A stretch of 52,157 nucleotides of DNA from Methylophilaceae bacterium (lineage in GTDB: Bacteria > Pseudomonadota > Gammaproteobacteria > Burkholderiales > Methylophilaceae): NCBI GenBank assembly GCA_028247015.1, contig JAOKFJ010000006.1, forward strand, positions 1 through 52,157. Reading direction: 5' to 3'. The notes beneath the pieces were generated by a model. It saw nothing but the letters and a program-made list of their open reading frames with translations. It had not been told where the DNA came from and did not search any database. Position numbers and translations under genes: made by a program. Positions 41,886 through 51,782 of this stretch are shown here, one piece after another (position 1 is the first letter of the stretch; each line of letters opens with the position of its first letter).

Positions 41886-42821
41886 CTAATCAATGTGGCT
41901 TAACCAGTGACTGTATTTTTCGTTGTTCCCTTTAACCGCCTCAAAGTATATCGATTGAATTTCGTTTGTTATCTGACCTCGAACTCCACTTCCAATATCT
42001 CTTTTATCTAATTGGCGAATAGGGGTTACTTCTGCAGCTGTTCCAGTAAAAAAAGCCTCATCTGCTGTATATATCTCATCTCGAGTAATATTTCTTTCAA
42101 CAATTTCAATCCCTAGATCTTTAGCAATTGTAATTACTGAATCTCGAGTAATTCCTTCAAGCGCACTAGTTAATGATGGAGTTAAAAGCTTTCCATTTTT
42201 AATAATAAAAATATTTTCTCCAGATCCTTCAGCAACAAAGCCTTGGGTGTCTAATAAAAGCGCCTCATCATAACCGTCAGTAGTCGCCTCTTGATGAGCA
42301 AGGATTGAGTTTAGGTAGTTACCATTAGCTTTGGCTTTGCACATAGTGCTATTTATATGGTGTCTAGAAAAAGAAGAAGTTTTAACAGTAATTCCTTTTT
42401 CTAAGGCTTCTTGACCCATATAAGCGCCCCAGCTCCATGCAGCAACAATTAGGTGAGTTGTAAGTGTTGTTGCAGAAATGCCCATAGCCTCAGACCCATA
42501 AAATGCCATTGGCCTAATATATGCTGACTTTAAGTTATTTTCTCGCACTGCTGCTTTATGAGCTTTGTTTACTGTTTCTTTGTCATAGGGGATTTTCATA
42601 CCAACAATATGCGCGGAATTGAATAACCTTTTTGTATGATCTTCAAGTCTAAATATTGCGGTGCCAGTTTTTGTCTCATAGGCTCTTACTCCTTCAAACA
42701 CACCTAGGCCATAATGAAGAGTGTGAGTTAAAACGTGAGTTTTAGCATCGCGCCATGGAACTAATTTATTATTAAACCAAATAAATCCATCTCTATCGTC
42801 CATTGATTGTGGAATTGACAT
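41886..42821 (-). CDS. ilvE: Branched-chain amino acid aminotransferase
   Basis: A 311-residue class IV PLP aminotransferase. Landmarks are the GVFEGVRAYET N-terminal segment, the catalytic Lys in KAKANGNYLNS, the EGSGENIFI motif and GTAAEVTPI. It makes leucine, isoleucine and valine from their keto acids. It is divergent from the SCO1-like gene. Confidence 0.95.
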   Translation of the reverse strand: MSIPQSMDDRDGFIWFNNKLVPWRDAKTHVLTHTLHYGLGVFEGVRAYETKTGTAIFRLEDHTKRLFNSAHIVGMKIPYDKETVNKAHKAAVRENNLKSAYIRPMAFYGSEAMGISATTLTTHLIVAAWSWGAYMGQEALEKGITVKTSSFSRHHINSTMCKAKANGNYLNSILAHQEATTDGYDEALLLDTQGFVAEGSGENIFIIKNGKLLTPSLTSALEGITRDSVITIAKDLGIEIVERNITRDEIYTADEAFFTGTAAEVTPIRQLDKRDIGSGVRGQITNEIQSIYFEAVKGNNEKYSHWLSHID

Positions 42822-42868
42822 ATTTTTCCTTTAAATATAATTCTTAACAATTCATTTAAGCGTATATT

Positions 42869-42897
42869 TTGACACAAGATAACATGATAAAATAAAT
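42869..42897 (+). promoter_or_regulatory. Candidate promoter of the SCO1-like gene
   Basis: A perfect TTGACA at 42869-42874 is followed after about 17-18 bases by an AT-rich TAAATA-like -10, 25 bases before the start codon. The -10 match is poor, so this is a suggestion only. Confidence 0.3.
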
Positions 42898-42919
42898 AAT
42901 TATTTTTTTGAAACTCATT

Positions 42920-43495
42920 ATGCGTAATTACCTATTATTTTTAGCCCTAATTTTTTTTCTATTTTCTTGTTCAAAAGGCCCTGATTTAAAGTTTAATGGT
43001 TCAGATATTACTGAGGCTAGATTAAATTCCTCCTTTGAATTAACTTCTCATTTAGGTAAGAGCACAAAGATAAAAGACTTCGAGGGGAAGGTAGTGGCAA
43101 TTTTCTTTGGATTTACTTACTGTCCAGATATTTGTCCAACTACGATGTATGAGCTCAAGGCTATAAAAGATTCATTAGGAGATGATGGAGATAAGTTACA
43201 GGTTGTCTTTGTTTCTCTTGATCCAGAGAGGGATACAATAAAAATAATGGAGAGTTATGTTCCATCGTTTGATTCTTCTTTTATTGGACTAACAGGTTCA
43301 GCTGACAATATAAAAAAAATAGCTAGTCAATATAAGATTTTTTATCAGAAAGTTGGAGAGGGAAAAAATTATACAATTGACCATTCTTCAGCCATCTATT
43401 TAATTGATAAAAAAGGAAGTATCCGAGTCCGCCACCCTTATGGATCATCTCAAGAAATGATTATCAGTGACATTCGGTCACTTATATCAATCTAA
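42920..43495 (+). CDS. SCO1/SenC-family copper chaperone, lipoprotein
   Basis: A 191-residue thioredoxin-fold protein. A signal peptide ends in the lipobox LFSC, so it is probably anchored to the membrane facing the periplasm. The copper-binding CxxxC is in YCPDICPTT and the distant His in DHSSAIYLI. SCO proteins deliver copper to the CuA site of cytochrome c oxidase. The ATG at 42920 is preferred over an upstream TTG at 42908. It overlaps the YgjP-like gene by 9 bases tail to tail. Confidence 0.92.
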   Translation: MRNYLLFLALIFFLFSCSKGPDLKFNGSDITEARLNSSFELTSHLGKSTKIKDFEGKVVAIFFGFTYCPDICPTTMYELKAIKDSLGDDGDKLQVVFVSLDPERDTIKIMESYVPSFDSSFIGLTGSADNIKKIASQYKIFYQKVGEGKNYTIDHSSAIYLIDKKGSIRVRHPYGSSQEMIISDIRSLISI

Positions 43496-44209
43496 ATGAT
43501 AAAGTTGAAAGCCTACTAATTTAAGTTGTTTTTGTGTTTCTTTGTAGCTCGGAAAAATTTCTCCAACTAAACTCCAAAATTGTTGTGAATGATCCATAAA
43601 TTTTAGATGAGAAAGTTCGTGACAAATAACATAATCAATAATGGTAGCAGTTGATTGAATAAGCCTCCAATTTAGCCTTACCTCTTTTTTGCTGTTACAT
43701 GACCCCCATTTCGTTTTTGCATTTGATAGCAAAACCTTATTTGGAAAAAGATTATTCTTTTTTGAGTAAAAACTTACTCTTTTCATAAAGTAATCAAGTG
43801 CATATTTCTTGAGCCAATCAATAAAATATTTTTTTAATTTATCTTCCTTACTGATGTCGTTAAAAGATATAAAACATAAATTGTTTTGTAGGTATATTTT
43901 ATTTTCCCCTTCAGTAATTTTGAATATAACTTTTTCTCCAAGAAGATTAAATTCGTGACAATTCTTTAGGGAAAATGGTGGGACCTTTATCTTGATAAGG
44001 TTTAATTTTGACTTAATCCATTGTTCTTTTGAAAAAATTACTTTTTTTATATAATTTTTTGAAACTAATATTGGGGCATTCACAATTAATCCATTTTTGG
44101 TAATTCTTAATCCAATAGAACGCCTATATTTTCTTATCAATAAATAGCTAATTGAACTACCATCGAGTAAATCGATAGATTCTGTGGATTTAAATTGAGC
44201 TTTAAGCAT
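43487..44209 (-). CDS. YgjP-like metallopeptidase
   Basis: A 240-residue protein of the YgjP/DUF45 M48-like family. The zinc motif HELSH is in VICHELSHLKFMDHSQQFW, preceded by the family signature TKWGSCNSKKEVRLNWRL. No signal peptide, so it should be cytoplasmic. The substrate is unknown. It overlaps plsC by 8 bases. Confidence 0.92.
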   Translation of the reverse strand: MLKAQFKSTESIDLLDGSSISYLLIRKYRRSIGLRITKNGLIVNAPILVSKNYIKKVIFSKEQWIKSKLNLIKIKVPPFSLKNCHEFNLLGEKVIFKITEGENKIYLQNNLCFISFNDISKEDKLKKYFIDWLKKYALDYFMKRVSFYSKKNNLFPNKVLLSNAKTKWGSCNSKKEVRLNWRLIQSTATIIDYVICHELSHLKFMDHSQQFWSLVGEIFPSYKETQKQLKLVGFQLYHLD

Positions 44210-44912
44210 TGAATTTAATCATTTCATTTTCTATCCAATCTTTAACAGCACTATTTAACTCTTCAGAAGTTTTCCCTTTGGATGAGATAGGTTTTCCAAT
44301 AGATACCTTAATTACTCCTGGCTTCTTTATGAATGAATTCTTGGGCCAATATAATCCAGCATCATGTGCAACTGGTACAATATCCGTATTAGATTTAATA
44401 GCAAACCATGCTCCTCCAATATGATATTTACCAACTTCTCCTGGTTTTATACGAGTACCCTCTGGAAATATTACAATCCAAAAACCTTTTTTTATTCGAT
44501 CAATTCCTTGGGTAAGCATTTGCTCTAATGATTTTTTTCCTGCTTTACGATCTATTGCAATCGGAGATGTCATAGCTAAACCCCAGCCAAAAAATGGCAC
44601 CCATAACAATTCTCGTTTAAGTACCCATACTTGTGGTGGGAATATTTTTTGAAAGGCTAGAGTTTCCCATGCTGATTGATGCTTAGAAAGAATTAGGGAA
44701 GGATGCTGAGGTATGTTTTTTAAACCATTAACTTTAAAATTAAGATTACAAGTTATCTTTAACCATGAAAGCATTGTTTTTGCCCACAATGATACATATT
44801 TATATCGAGTGTGAGGTTTAAATGGAATAAAAAATAATATTGAAATCGTAAATGGTATTGTAAATAACCACATGCCTAATTGAAAAATTAGTGACCTAAT
44901 AATTAGCATCAT
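44202..44912 (-). CDS. plsC: 1-acyl-sn-glycerol-3-phosphate acyltransferase
   Basis: A 236-residue integral membrane acyltransferase with an N-terminal helix. The catalytic motif is KHQSAWE, with Glu where the classical form has Asp, as in many betaproteobacterial PlsC. The FPEGTRIKPGE motif binds the glycerol phosphate. It makes phosphatidic acid. It lies between gmhB and the YgjP-like gene. Confidence 0.93.
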   Translation of the reverse strand: MMLIIRSLIFQLGMWLFTIPFTISILFFIPFKPHTRYKYVSLWAKTMLSWLKITCNLNFKVNGLKNIPQHPSLILSKHQSAWETLAFQKIFPPQVWVLKRELLWVPFFGWGLAMTSPIAIDRKAGKKSLEQMLTQGIDRIKKGFWIVIFPEGTRIKPGEVGKYHIGGAWFAIKSNTDIVPVAHDAGLYWPKNSFIKKPGVIKVSIGKPISSKGKTSEELNSAVKDWIENEMIKFNA

Positions 44913-44917
44913 AATAT

Positions 44918-45457
44918 TTAATATTTCTCTATTATGGCTTCTGCAGCCTCAAACAAGTCATTAAAAATCCAGGTATTTTTCGGATACTTTTTTTGAAGTA
45001 ATGTTTCCTCGCCATTACCTGTTTTAACTAATATTGGTTGCGCACTAATTTTTTTATATGCTTGAAGGTCTCTTATTGAGTCGCCTACGGCAGGTATTTT
45101 TTTTAATGAAGTAGAAAATCTTTTACTTATTTCCTCATACATTCCAATATCTGGCTTTCTACATTTACAATTATCTTCGTCTGTATGAGGACAGTAAAAA
45201 ATTGCATCTATTGACCCACCTAATTGCCCAAGCATTTTTATCATTTTTCCATGAATGCGATTTAGGCTATCAAAGTCAAAAAGCCCGCGACCAATACCTG
45301 ACTGGTTCGTTGCAATAACAACATAAAATCCATGTTGATTGAGTAAGGTAATTGCTTCCAAACTTTTAGGAATTGGAATCCATTCATTAGGATTTTTGAT
45401 ATGATTAATATTATCTTGATTAATTACTCCATCACGGTCTAAAATAACAATCTTCAT
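44918..45457 (-). CDS. gmhB: D-glycero-heptose-1,7-bisphosphate phosphatase
   Basis: A 179-residue HAD phosphatase. DRDGVIN holds the nucleophile Asp, NQSGIGRG the second motif, and CPHTDEDNCKCRKP is the zinc loop typical of GmhB. It acts in the ADP-heptose pathway for the lipopolysaccharide inner core. It overlaps glyS by one base. Confidence 0.95.
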   Translation of the reverse strand: MKIVILDRDGVINQDNINHIKNPNEWIPIPKSLEAITLLNQHGFYVVIATNQSGIGRGLFDFDSLNRIHGKMIKMLGQLGGSIDAIFYCPHTDEDNCKCRKPDIGMYEEISKRFSTSLKKIPAVGDSIRDLQAYKKISAQPILVKTGNGEETLLQKKYPKNTWIFNDLFEAAEAIIEKY

Positions 45458-47538
45458 TAGTTTGTAACTTTTGAAATATCAGCTACACAATTTAATATTT
45501 CATGTAGCTTGATCAAAAGATTATGCCGATTATTTTTTATTTCAATTTTCTTATCGTTGACCATTACCTTATCAAAAAAATTGTCAATTGGTATTTTTAG
45601 TTCAACTAACACCTTTAGAGCATCAATGTAGTTATTTTCTTTTAGATATTTCTTAACAATAGGCATTTGCTTATTTAATGATTTATAAAGCTCTTGCTCC
45701 TGAGGCTCATTAAGGAGAGAGGGAATAATTTCTGTATTATTTGTTAATTCATATTTTTTTAGGATATTAGATACGCGCTTGTTTGCTGCTGCAAGTTCAT
45801 GGGATTCAGCAAGCGAAGAAAAAACTCTTATTGCTTCAATCTTTTCAATAACATTATGAAGGTAAGGTGGACTGCTAGACATAACTGCATCAATTTCATG
45901 TGAATAATAACTTTTATCTTTTAGATAGTTCACCAGTCTTTCATCAATAAAATTCTTAAGTTCGACTACCTTCTCCACAGAATTTTTAGGCATAAATTTC
46001 TCAATTAATTGCCTGACATTAAGCGAAATATTATTTTCAGCTAAAAGCCTTATTATGCCAATTGCATTTCTTCTTAGCCCAAAGGGATCTTTAACTCCCG
46101 TTGGTTTCTCATTAATTGAGAACAAGCTAATTAATGTTTCAAATTTATCAGCTAGAGCAAAAGATACTCCTAATATACTTCTTGGTAATGAATCACCTGA
46201 AAATTTTGGCTTGTAGTGATCTTCTATGATATCCGCAATATCTATATTCTCATTTGAGTTAAGCGCATAGTATCTTCCCATTATTCCTTGTAGCTCTGGG
46301 AATTCTCCTACCATCAAGCTTACTAAATCAGCTTTTGCTAAAAGTGCAATTCTGTCAAAATCTTTAAAGTCTCCAATAGCTTGTTCGTTGTATATATGCC
46401 GATGAATTTTAGCTACCCTTTTAGCTCTGTCTGACTGAGATCCTAATTTACTATGGTAAATAATTTTATCAAGCTTATGAGACATCTCAAGTAAGGTGTT
46501 TTTCTTATCTTGCTTAAAAAAGAATTCAGCATCTGCTAGCCGTGGACGTATAACTTTTTCATTTCCTTCTATAATTATTTTTGGATCGACTGGAGTAAGG
46601 TTTGAAACTATTAAAAACTGATTAGTAAGTTTATTATTAGAATCTATTATTGGGAAATACTTTTGGTTTGATTTCATAGTAAGTATTAAGCATTCTTGAG
46701 GCACATCTAAATATTTACTCTCAAACTCACCAATTAATATATTTGGCATCTCAACTAATGCAGTCACCTCTTCTAATAAGCTATCATCACATACAGGTAA
46801 AACATTTTTCTTGAGTGATTGTGTTCTAAAATTAATAGTATTTTGGATGAATTTTTTCCTTTTTTCAAAGCTAGCAATTACATTACCTTCTTTTAAAATT
46901 TTTTCTTCATAGTCATTAGAGTGAGCTAGATCTATTATTTTATTTTTTGACTCGAATCTGTGACCAATTGTAGTTCTTGTTGATTTAATTCCAAGAACAG
47001 TGGCATTAATTAATTCGCTACCATGAAGAATGACTAGGTTTTTAGCTGGCCTCACAAAATTAACAGTTTCCCATCCGTCACTTAATTGGTAGGTCATAAC
47101 TTTTTTTATAGGAAGCTTAATAAGAGAATCTAAAATAAGACCTTCTATAATCTCATGTAATTTTTTGCCAACAATATTTTTTTCTATATATAAGTTATCT
47201 TCCTTAGTAATAATTTCTGAAAGAGATGATTCCTTATTCCCGATGGACTCTAGTTTTTTTATTAATGCTTGTTGAGCATTCCCATTTGCATCGAAGCCTA
47301 TTTTCTTTGGCATTAGTTTAATTAGTTTTTTTTCTGTTTTCCCTTCAGATAAGACCTTGGTTATTTTTACTCCTAATCTTCGTGGTGTGCTGAATATCTC
47401 AAAATCTGATGAGGTATTTAGTTTATGGTGTGACAGACCATCGAATATATATTTTCCAAAACTTTCCCCAAGTTGTTTTTGCGATAGGGGAGGTAGCTCT
47501 TCGGTAACAATTTCTATTAATAGGTTTTCATCAATCAT
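45457..47538 (-). CDS. glyS: Glycyl-tRNA synthetase beta subunit
   Basis: A 693-residue subunit of the bacterial alpha2beta2 enzyme. [12 protein letters not shown] at the N terminus, [18 protein letters not shown] and [15 protein letters not shown] are characteristic. With GlyQ it charges tRNA-Gly; the beta subunit binds the tRNA. It overlaps glyQ by 8 bases, so translation is coupled. Confidence 0.97.
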   Translation of the reverse strand: MIDENLLIEIVTEELPPLSQKQLGESFGKYIFDGLSHHKLNTSSDFEIFSTPRRLGVKITKVLSEGKTEKKLIKLMPKKIGFDANGNAQQALIKKLESIGNKESSLSEIITKEDNLYIEKNIVGKKLHEIIEGLILDSLIKLPIKKVMTYQLSDGWETVNFVRPAKNLVILHGSELINATVLGIKSTRTTIGHRFESKNKIIDLAHSNDYEEKILKEGNVIASFEKRKKFIQNTINFRTQSLKKNVLPVCDDSLLEEVTALVEMPNILIGEFESKYLDVPQECLILTMKSNQKYFPIIDSNNKLTNQFLIVSNLTPVDPKIIIEGNEKVIRPRLADAEFFFKQDKKNTLLEMSHKLDKIIYHSKLGSQSDRAKRVAKIHRHIYNEQAIGDFKDFDRIALLAKADLVSLMVGEFPELQGIMGRYYALNSNENIDIADIIEDHYKPKFSGDSLPRSILGVSFALADKFETLISLFSINEKPTGVKDPFGLRRNAIGIIRLLAENNISLNVRQLIEKFMPKNSVEKVVELKNFIDERLVNYLKDKSYYSHEIDAVMSSSPPYLHNVIEKIEAIRVFSSLAESHELAAANKRVSNILKKYELTNNTEIIPSLLNEPQEQELYKSLNKQMPIVKKYLKENNYIDALKVLVELKIPIDNFFDKVMVNDKKIEIKNNRHNLLIKLHEILNCVADISKVTN

Positions 47539-48445
47539 TATTGAGTTGATCCGTTACTTCTTTTGCATGAATAGGGTCTGCTAAGGGGAAGCCACGTTTT
47601 TTTCTACTATCCAGATATGAAGCTGCAACTTCACGAGAAATTTTTCTAATCTTAGCAATATAGTCTGCTCTTTCTGTCACACTGATCACACCTCTTGCAT
47701 CAAGCAGGTTAAAAGTATGTGCAGCTTTTAGGACTTGCTCATATGCTGGTAAGGCAAGAGATTTACTAACTAGGCTACTTGCTTGCTTTTCGTATGATTC
47801 AAATGCACTTAATAGGAATTTGGCGTCGCTGTGTTCGAAATTATATGCGCTTTGTTCTATTTCATTTTGAAGAAAAACATCACCATATGTTAAATCACCA
47901 GCCCATTTTATGTCGTAGATGCTATCAACATTTTGTATGTACATAGCTAGTCTTTCTATTCCGTATGTGATTTCGCCAGTTATTGGCTTGCATGCTATCC
48001 CACCGACCTGTTGAAAATAGGTGAATTGTGTAATTTCCATGCCATTTAGCCATACCTCCCAGCCCAATCCCCAGGCACCTAATGTTGGATTTTCCCAGTT
48101 ATCCTCTACTAACCTCACATCATTTTCTTTTAAGTTAAAACCCAAATTTTCTAATGACCCCATGTATAAATCTACAATATTCACTGGTGAAGGCTTAAGC
48201 ACAACTTGAAATTGATAATAATGTTGTAGACGGTTAGGATTTTCTCCATATCGGCCATCCTTAGGTCGACGGCTTGGTTGAACATAAGCAGCCTTCCATG
48301 GCTCTGGCCCTAAAGACCTTAAAAAAGTAGCAGTATGAGATGTTCCAGCACCTACTTCCATATCGTAAGGTTGGATAAGTGCGCATCCTCTATCAGCCCA
48401 GTATTTTTGGAGGTTTAGGATAATTTCTTGGAATGTAAGTTTCAT
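47531..48445 (-). CDS. glyQ: Glycyl-tRNA synthetase alpha subunit
   Basis: A 304-residue catalytic alpha subunit. [48 protein letters not shown] and [18 protein letters not shown]-type residues are the strongly conserved family motifs. It follows lnt by 70 bases and starts the glyQ-glyS-gmhB-plsC run. Confidence 0.98.
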   Translation of the reverse strand: MKLTFQEIILNLQKYWADRGCALIQPYDMEVGAGTSHTATFLRSLGPEPWKAAYVQPSRRPKDGRYGENPNRLQHYYQFQVVLKPSPVNIVDLYMGSLENLGFNLKENDVRLVEDNWENPTLGAWGLGWEVWLNGMEITQFTYFQQVGGIACKPITGEITYGIERLAMYIQNVDSIYDIKWAGDLTYGDVFLQNEIEQSAYNFEHSDAKFLLSAFESYEKQASSLVSKSLALPAYEQVLKAAHTFNLLDARGVISVTERADYIAKIRKISREVAASYLDSRKKRGFPLADPIHAKEVTDQLNND

Positions 48446-48515
48446 AATTTTAATTATATTTTCAATTGATCATTTTACTGTTTTTTTGTGCCACATCAAA
48501 GGGAGGATATATCTT

Positions 48516-50006
48516 TTATTTTTTGAGCCTCACAGTAAATAGAAGATATAAAAAGCACATAATAATAAGCGGGTAATTACCATATCTACTAAATGGGGTG
48601 CTTCCTTTGTATCCTTGAACAAAACCATCTAATAAACCTACTTGATGCTGTGGTAATGAATTTATGAGCCTACCATTTTTGTCAATAATAGCAGTTACGC
48701 CAGTATTGGTCGCTCTTAACATCATTCTTTGAGTCTCCATTGCTCTAGCCTGAGATATTTGAAGGTGCTGACTAGCAGCGATTGATTCCCCATACCAAGC
48801 ATCATTACTAAGATTTACTAATATTGTCGCTTCTGGGAGCGATTTGATGATTTCATAGCCAAAAACATCTTCATAGCAGATATTTAAACCTAACTTTTGA
48901 TTATTTAAATCAATAGGCGGCTGAATTTCTGAACCTCTTGATAAATTACTAAACGGGATCTCTAACCAATTTTCATAGATGTAACCAAAAATTTTTTTAA
49001 ACGGTATAAATTCACCAAAAGGGACTAAATGATATTTCCTATAATATTGCGTTGGGGCAGTTCCAATTGATACAGCGCTGTTATAAAATTCTCCATTCTC
49101 TCTTTCAATGACCCCAAAAATAACGTCCCCATTATTTTTTATTGCATGACTTCTTACCTCGTTAAGATAGCTTTTAGGTATCTGATCGAGCATTAGAGGG
49201 ATTGATGTTTCTGGAAGAATAATTAAGGAGGAGCTAGAACTTTTTATTAAACCCATATACTTTAAAAGACTCTCCCTTAAGAAATTATTATCCCATTTTT
49301 TGTCTTGAGAGATATTTCCTTGGATGAGGCTAACTTTTATTGGGCTATTAATTTTACTGACCCATGATATGTTTTTAAGTAATTCGCCAGACCCCCAAAT
49401 AATTATTAAAAATAAACTAAGCATAATAGACTTTCGATTATATTTTTCTTTAAAAATTTTTAATATTATTGTTAGGGATAGGAGAATTAAAAAAGTTACT
49501 CCGTGGACGCCCAAGATAGAAATATAACCAGCTAAGGGACTGTGTGGAACTTGACTATAACCTAGAGATAACCAAGGAAACCCTGTAAAAATTATACTTC
49601 TGAACCATTCAATAAGTGAAAAAAGAGCTGGTACAAAAAATAAACTTGAGTAGTATTTTTTATAGAAAATAATAGGGTAAAAAAATAGAGATAAAAATAT
49701 ACATAGAATAAATGTAAATAGAGCAGCAAGGAAGAAATGCATCTGCCCATATTGGTTTAGGCATATTACAAGCCAATAAACCCCTGATAAGAAAAATCCA
49801 GTTCCAAAGGTTAGTGCATGATAGTGAGACTTATCATATTTTTCTAGTACTACAAATAAGGCAGCAAAGGTGAGAAAAATAACAAAGGGAAAACTAAATG
49901 GAGCAAAAGAAAAAACACTTAACCCACCCAATAAAAAAGTGAGGATAAGTGGTAAAAAAGTTTTTTTTTCAACGAAACTTGGAAATTTCATAAAGCAATT
50001 GTACAT
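48516..50006 (-). CDS. lnt: Apolipoprotein N-acyltransferase
   Basis: A 496-residue inner-membrane enzyme with six or more helices in the first 200 residues and a C-terminal carbon-nitrogen hydrolase domain. The catalytic triad residues are visible as LPETSIP (Glu), the Lys in YYRKYHLVPFGE and the Cys in NICYEDVFG. It adds the third acyl chain to lipoproteins, such as the SCO1-like lipoprotein here. The ATG at 50006 lies inside a hairpin; the ATG at 49991 (491 residues, MKFPSFVEKK) may be the true start. It is part of the phoH-ybeY-ybeX-lnt order. Confidence 0.94.
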   Translation of the reverse strand: MYNCFMKFPSFVEKKTFLPLILTFLLGGLSVFSFAPFSFPFVIFLTFAALFVVLEKYDKSHYHALTFGTGFFLSGVYWLVICLNQYGQMHFFLAALFTFILCIFLSLFFYPIIFYKKYYSSLFFVPALFSLIEWFRSIIFTGFPWLSLGYSQVPHSPLAGYISILGVHGVTFLILLSLTIILKIFKEKYNRKSIMLSLFLIIIWGSGELLKNISWVSKINSPIKVSLIQGNISQDKKWDNNFLRESLLKYMGLIKSSSSSLIILPETSIPLMLDQIPKSYLNEVRSHAIKNNGDVIFGVIERENGEFYNSAVSIGTAPTQYYRKYHLVPFGEFIPFKKIFGYIYENWLEIPFSNLSRGSEIQPPIDLNNQKLGLNICYEDVFGYEIIKSLPEATILVNLSNDAWYGESIAASQHLQISQARAMETQRMMLRATNTGVTAIIDKNGRLINSLPQHQVGLLDGFVQGYKGSTPFSRYGNYPLIIMCFLYLLFTVRLKK

Positions 50007-50029
50007 TGCTTTATTTTTTGTTGACCTCT

Positions 50030-50437
50030 TTAGAAAATAATATCTTGTTTTTTAATGTCGAACTGTGTTCCTTCGGTTAGATTAGATTCGTTTATGTTGT
50101 TCATAAATGTCACTGACTCTACAAACCCATCAATAATATCCAGCTCTGTTGTAGGAAAATATGTTCCAGACTCATCTGTATTTAGATTATGGTAATACCA
50201 AGTACTAGCAATAATATTATTAGATGACTGCATCTTAATATTTATTTTTTTAGCTGGCTCACCTATGAGCGCAATGATTTCATCTGTAGTAAGTATGCCT
50301 ACTACTTCTACAAACTCATAATATAGAGATGGGAGATTATCTACTATTGGAGATTCTTCAGACTTAGTTGATTCGCTATGATGCTGAGAAAATGAAATAT
50401 TGGAAAGCAGTAAGAGACTAATAAGAAGTATTCGCAT
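50030..50437 (-). CDS. Small secreted protein of unknown function
   Basis: A 135-residue protein with a signal peptide (about 1-17, MRILLISLLLL), a Ser/Glu-rich linker and then a compact domain. The pattern TTDEIIALIGEPAKK followed by STWYYHN and FVESVTFMN resembles the BamE/OmlA-like fold, but the match is weak and no lipobox Cys is present. It sits between ybeX and lnt, which are usually adjacent. AGGA lies 11 bases before the ATG. Function unknown. Confidence 0.7.
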   Translation of the reverse strand: MRILLISLLLLSNISFSQHHSESTKSEESPIVDNLPSLYYEFVEVVGILTTDEIIALIGEPAKKINIKMQSSNNIIASTWYYHNLNTDESGTYFPTTELDIIDGFVESVTFMNNINESNLTEGTQFDIKKQDIIF

Positions 50438-50453
50438 AATAAATTTTTTCCTT

Positions 50454-50472
50454 TAAAGCTGTAGGAGCTTTA
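50454..50472. repeat. Hairpin between ybeX and the small secreted protein gene
   Basis: Perfect 7-base arms TAAAGCT and AGCTTTA with the loop GTAGG. There is no T tract in the minus-strand direction of transcription. It lies between the 135-residue gene's ribosome-binding site and ybeX, and may modulate translation or RNA stability. Confidence 0.3.
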
Positions 50473-50494
50473 GATGAATAGATTAGTTCAATTT

Positions 50495-51325
50495 TTAGCT
50501 TCCATTATTTTCTGGAAGATTAATTTTTATGACTATTGAGTGAATTTGTCTACTATCTGAGCGGAGTATTCGTACCTCAAATGCATCAAATGAAGTTATC
50601 TCATCCTTGATTGGGAGGTACCCAAAATGATGAGTAACCAAGCCCCCAATGGTAGAAAATTCTTCATCACTATAATTTGTTCCAAAATAGTCATTAAAGT
50701 CATTAATTTCGGTTGCAGCCTTTACTCTAAATTCATTTTCTTTTTCTTCAATGATATTATCTTCTGTTTCGTCATAATCGAATTCATCCTCAATGTCTCC
50801 TACTATCTGCTCCAATACATCTTCAATTGTAACGATTCCACTTACGCCACCGTACTCATCTACTACAATAGCTATATGATTACGGTTACTTCGAAATTCT
50901 TTTAGGAGAACATTTAACCGCTTTGACTCTGGAACAAAAATTGCAGGTCTTAATTTATCACGCAATTCAAATTCATCTCCTGCTATATACCTTAGTAGAT
51001 CTTTTGCTAACAAAATACCCAACACATCATTAACATCATCTTCAATTACTGGAAAACGTGAATGCGCAGTCTCAATAACATAAGGGATAAATTCTTCGGG
51101 TTTTTTTGTAATATCAATAAAATCAATTTGTGATCTTGGAATCATAATATCTCTTACTTGCATTTCAGAGACGTTAAGGACCCCCTCTAACATTGTGAGT
51201 GAATCTGAGTCTATAATTCTCTGATCAAAAGCCGCTTTTATAATCTCAGATACTTGTTCCTTGTCTTGAGGTTTAAATAACAGCTTTCTTATATTTTTAA
51301 GTATTCGGCTTTTTTTATTTTTCAT
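50495..51325 (-). CDS. ybeX: CBS-domain protein YbeX/CorC
   Basis: A 276-residue cytoplasmic protein with two CBS domains (about 60-180; DIMIPRSQIDFI, HSRFPVIEDDVNDVLGILLAKDLL, AIVVDEYGGVSGIVTIEDVLEQIVGDIEDE) and a C-terminal transporter-associated domain (about 190-276, TIGGLVTHHFGYLPI). It is linked to magnesium/cobalt efflux and to ribosome-related stress. It lies 3 bases after ybeY. Confidence 0.94.
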   Translation of the reverse strand: MKNKKSRILKNIRKLLFKPQDKEQVSEIIKAAFDQRIIDSDSLTMLEGVLNVSEMQVRDIMIPRSQIDFIDITKKPEEFIPYVIETAHSRFPVIEDDVNDVLGILLAKDLLRYIAGDEFELRDKLRPAIFVPESKRLNVLLKEFRSNRNHIAIVVDEYGGVSGIVTIEDVLEQIVGDIEDEFDYDETEDNIIEEKENEFRVKAATEINDFNDYFGTNYSDEEFSTIGGLVTHHFGYLPIKDEITSFDAFEVRILRSDSRQIHSIVIKINLPENNGS

Positions 51326-51328
51326 TAA

Positions 51329-51778
51329 TTAGATTATATTTGAAGTGTATGGATTCGGAAAACCAAGTCTACTTAATACACTAAGCTCCTTAGCTTCCAT
51401 CTTTTTTGCTTGTTTATCATTTTCATGATCATACCCTAGTAAATGCAGGTAGCCATGAATGACTAAGTGCGCATAGTGCGAAATTATATCTTTTTTTTGC
51501 TGCTTAGCTTCCTCCTTAATAATTGAATGACATAAAATAAGATCTCCTATCAAGGGATTATCATCAATCAAGAAAGATAAAACATTAGTGGGCTTATTAA
51601 TATTTCTATATTGTTTATTAAGTTCTGCCGATTCTTTTTTTGAAACTAGCCTTACCGTAATAAATGATTGTTTTGTGACTATCTCAGATAACCATAATTT
51701 GCAGTCTTTTGCTTTAATTTTTTTAGTGCTACTTATCGTGTCCTGAACTTTTAATGATATATTTGGCTTGAGTGTCAT
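51329..51778 (-). CDS. ybeY: Endoribonuclease YbeY
   Basis: A 149-residue metal-dependent RNase for 16S rRNA 3' end maturation and RNA quality control. The zinc motif HxxxHxxxxxH is in HGYLHLLGYDH, preceded by the family signature TNVLSFL. It lies 4 bases after phoH, the usual arrangement. Confidence 0.96.
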   Translation of the reverse strand: MTLKPNISLKVQDTISSTKKIKAKDCKLWLSEIVTKQSFITVRLVSKKESAELNKQYRNINKPTNVLSFLIDDNPLIGDLILCHSIIKEEAKQQKKDIISHYAHLVIHGYLHLLGYDHENDKQAKKMEAKELSVLSRLGFPNPYTSNII

Positions 51779-51782
51779 TAAA

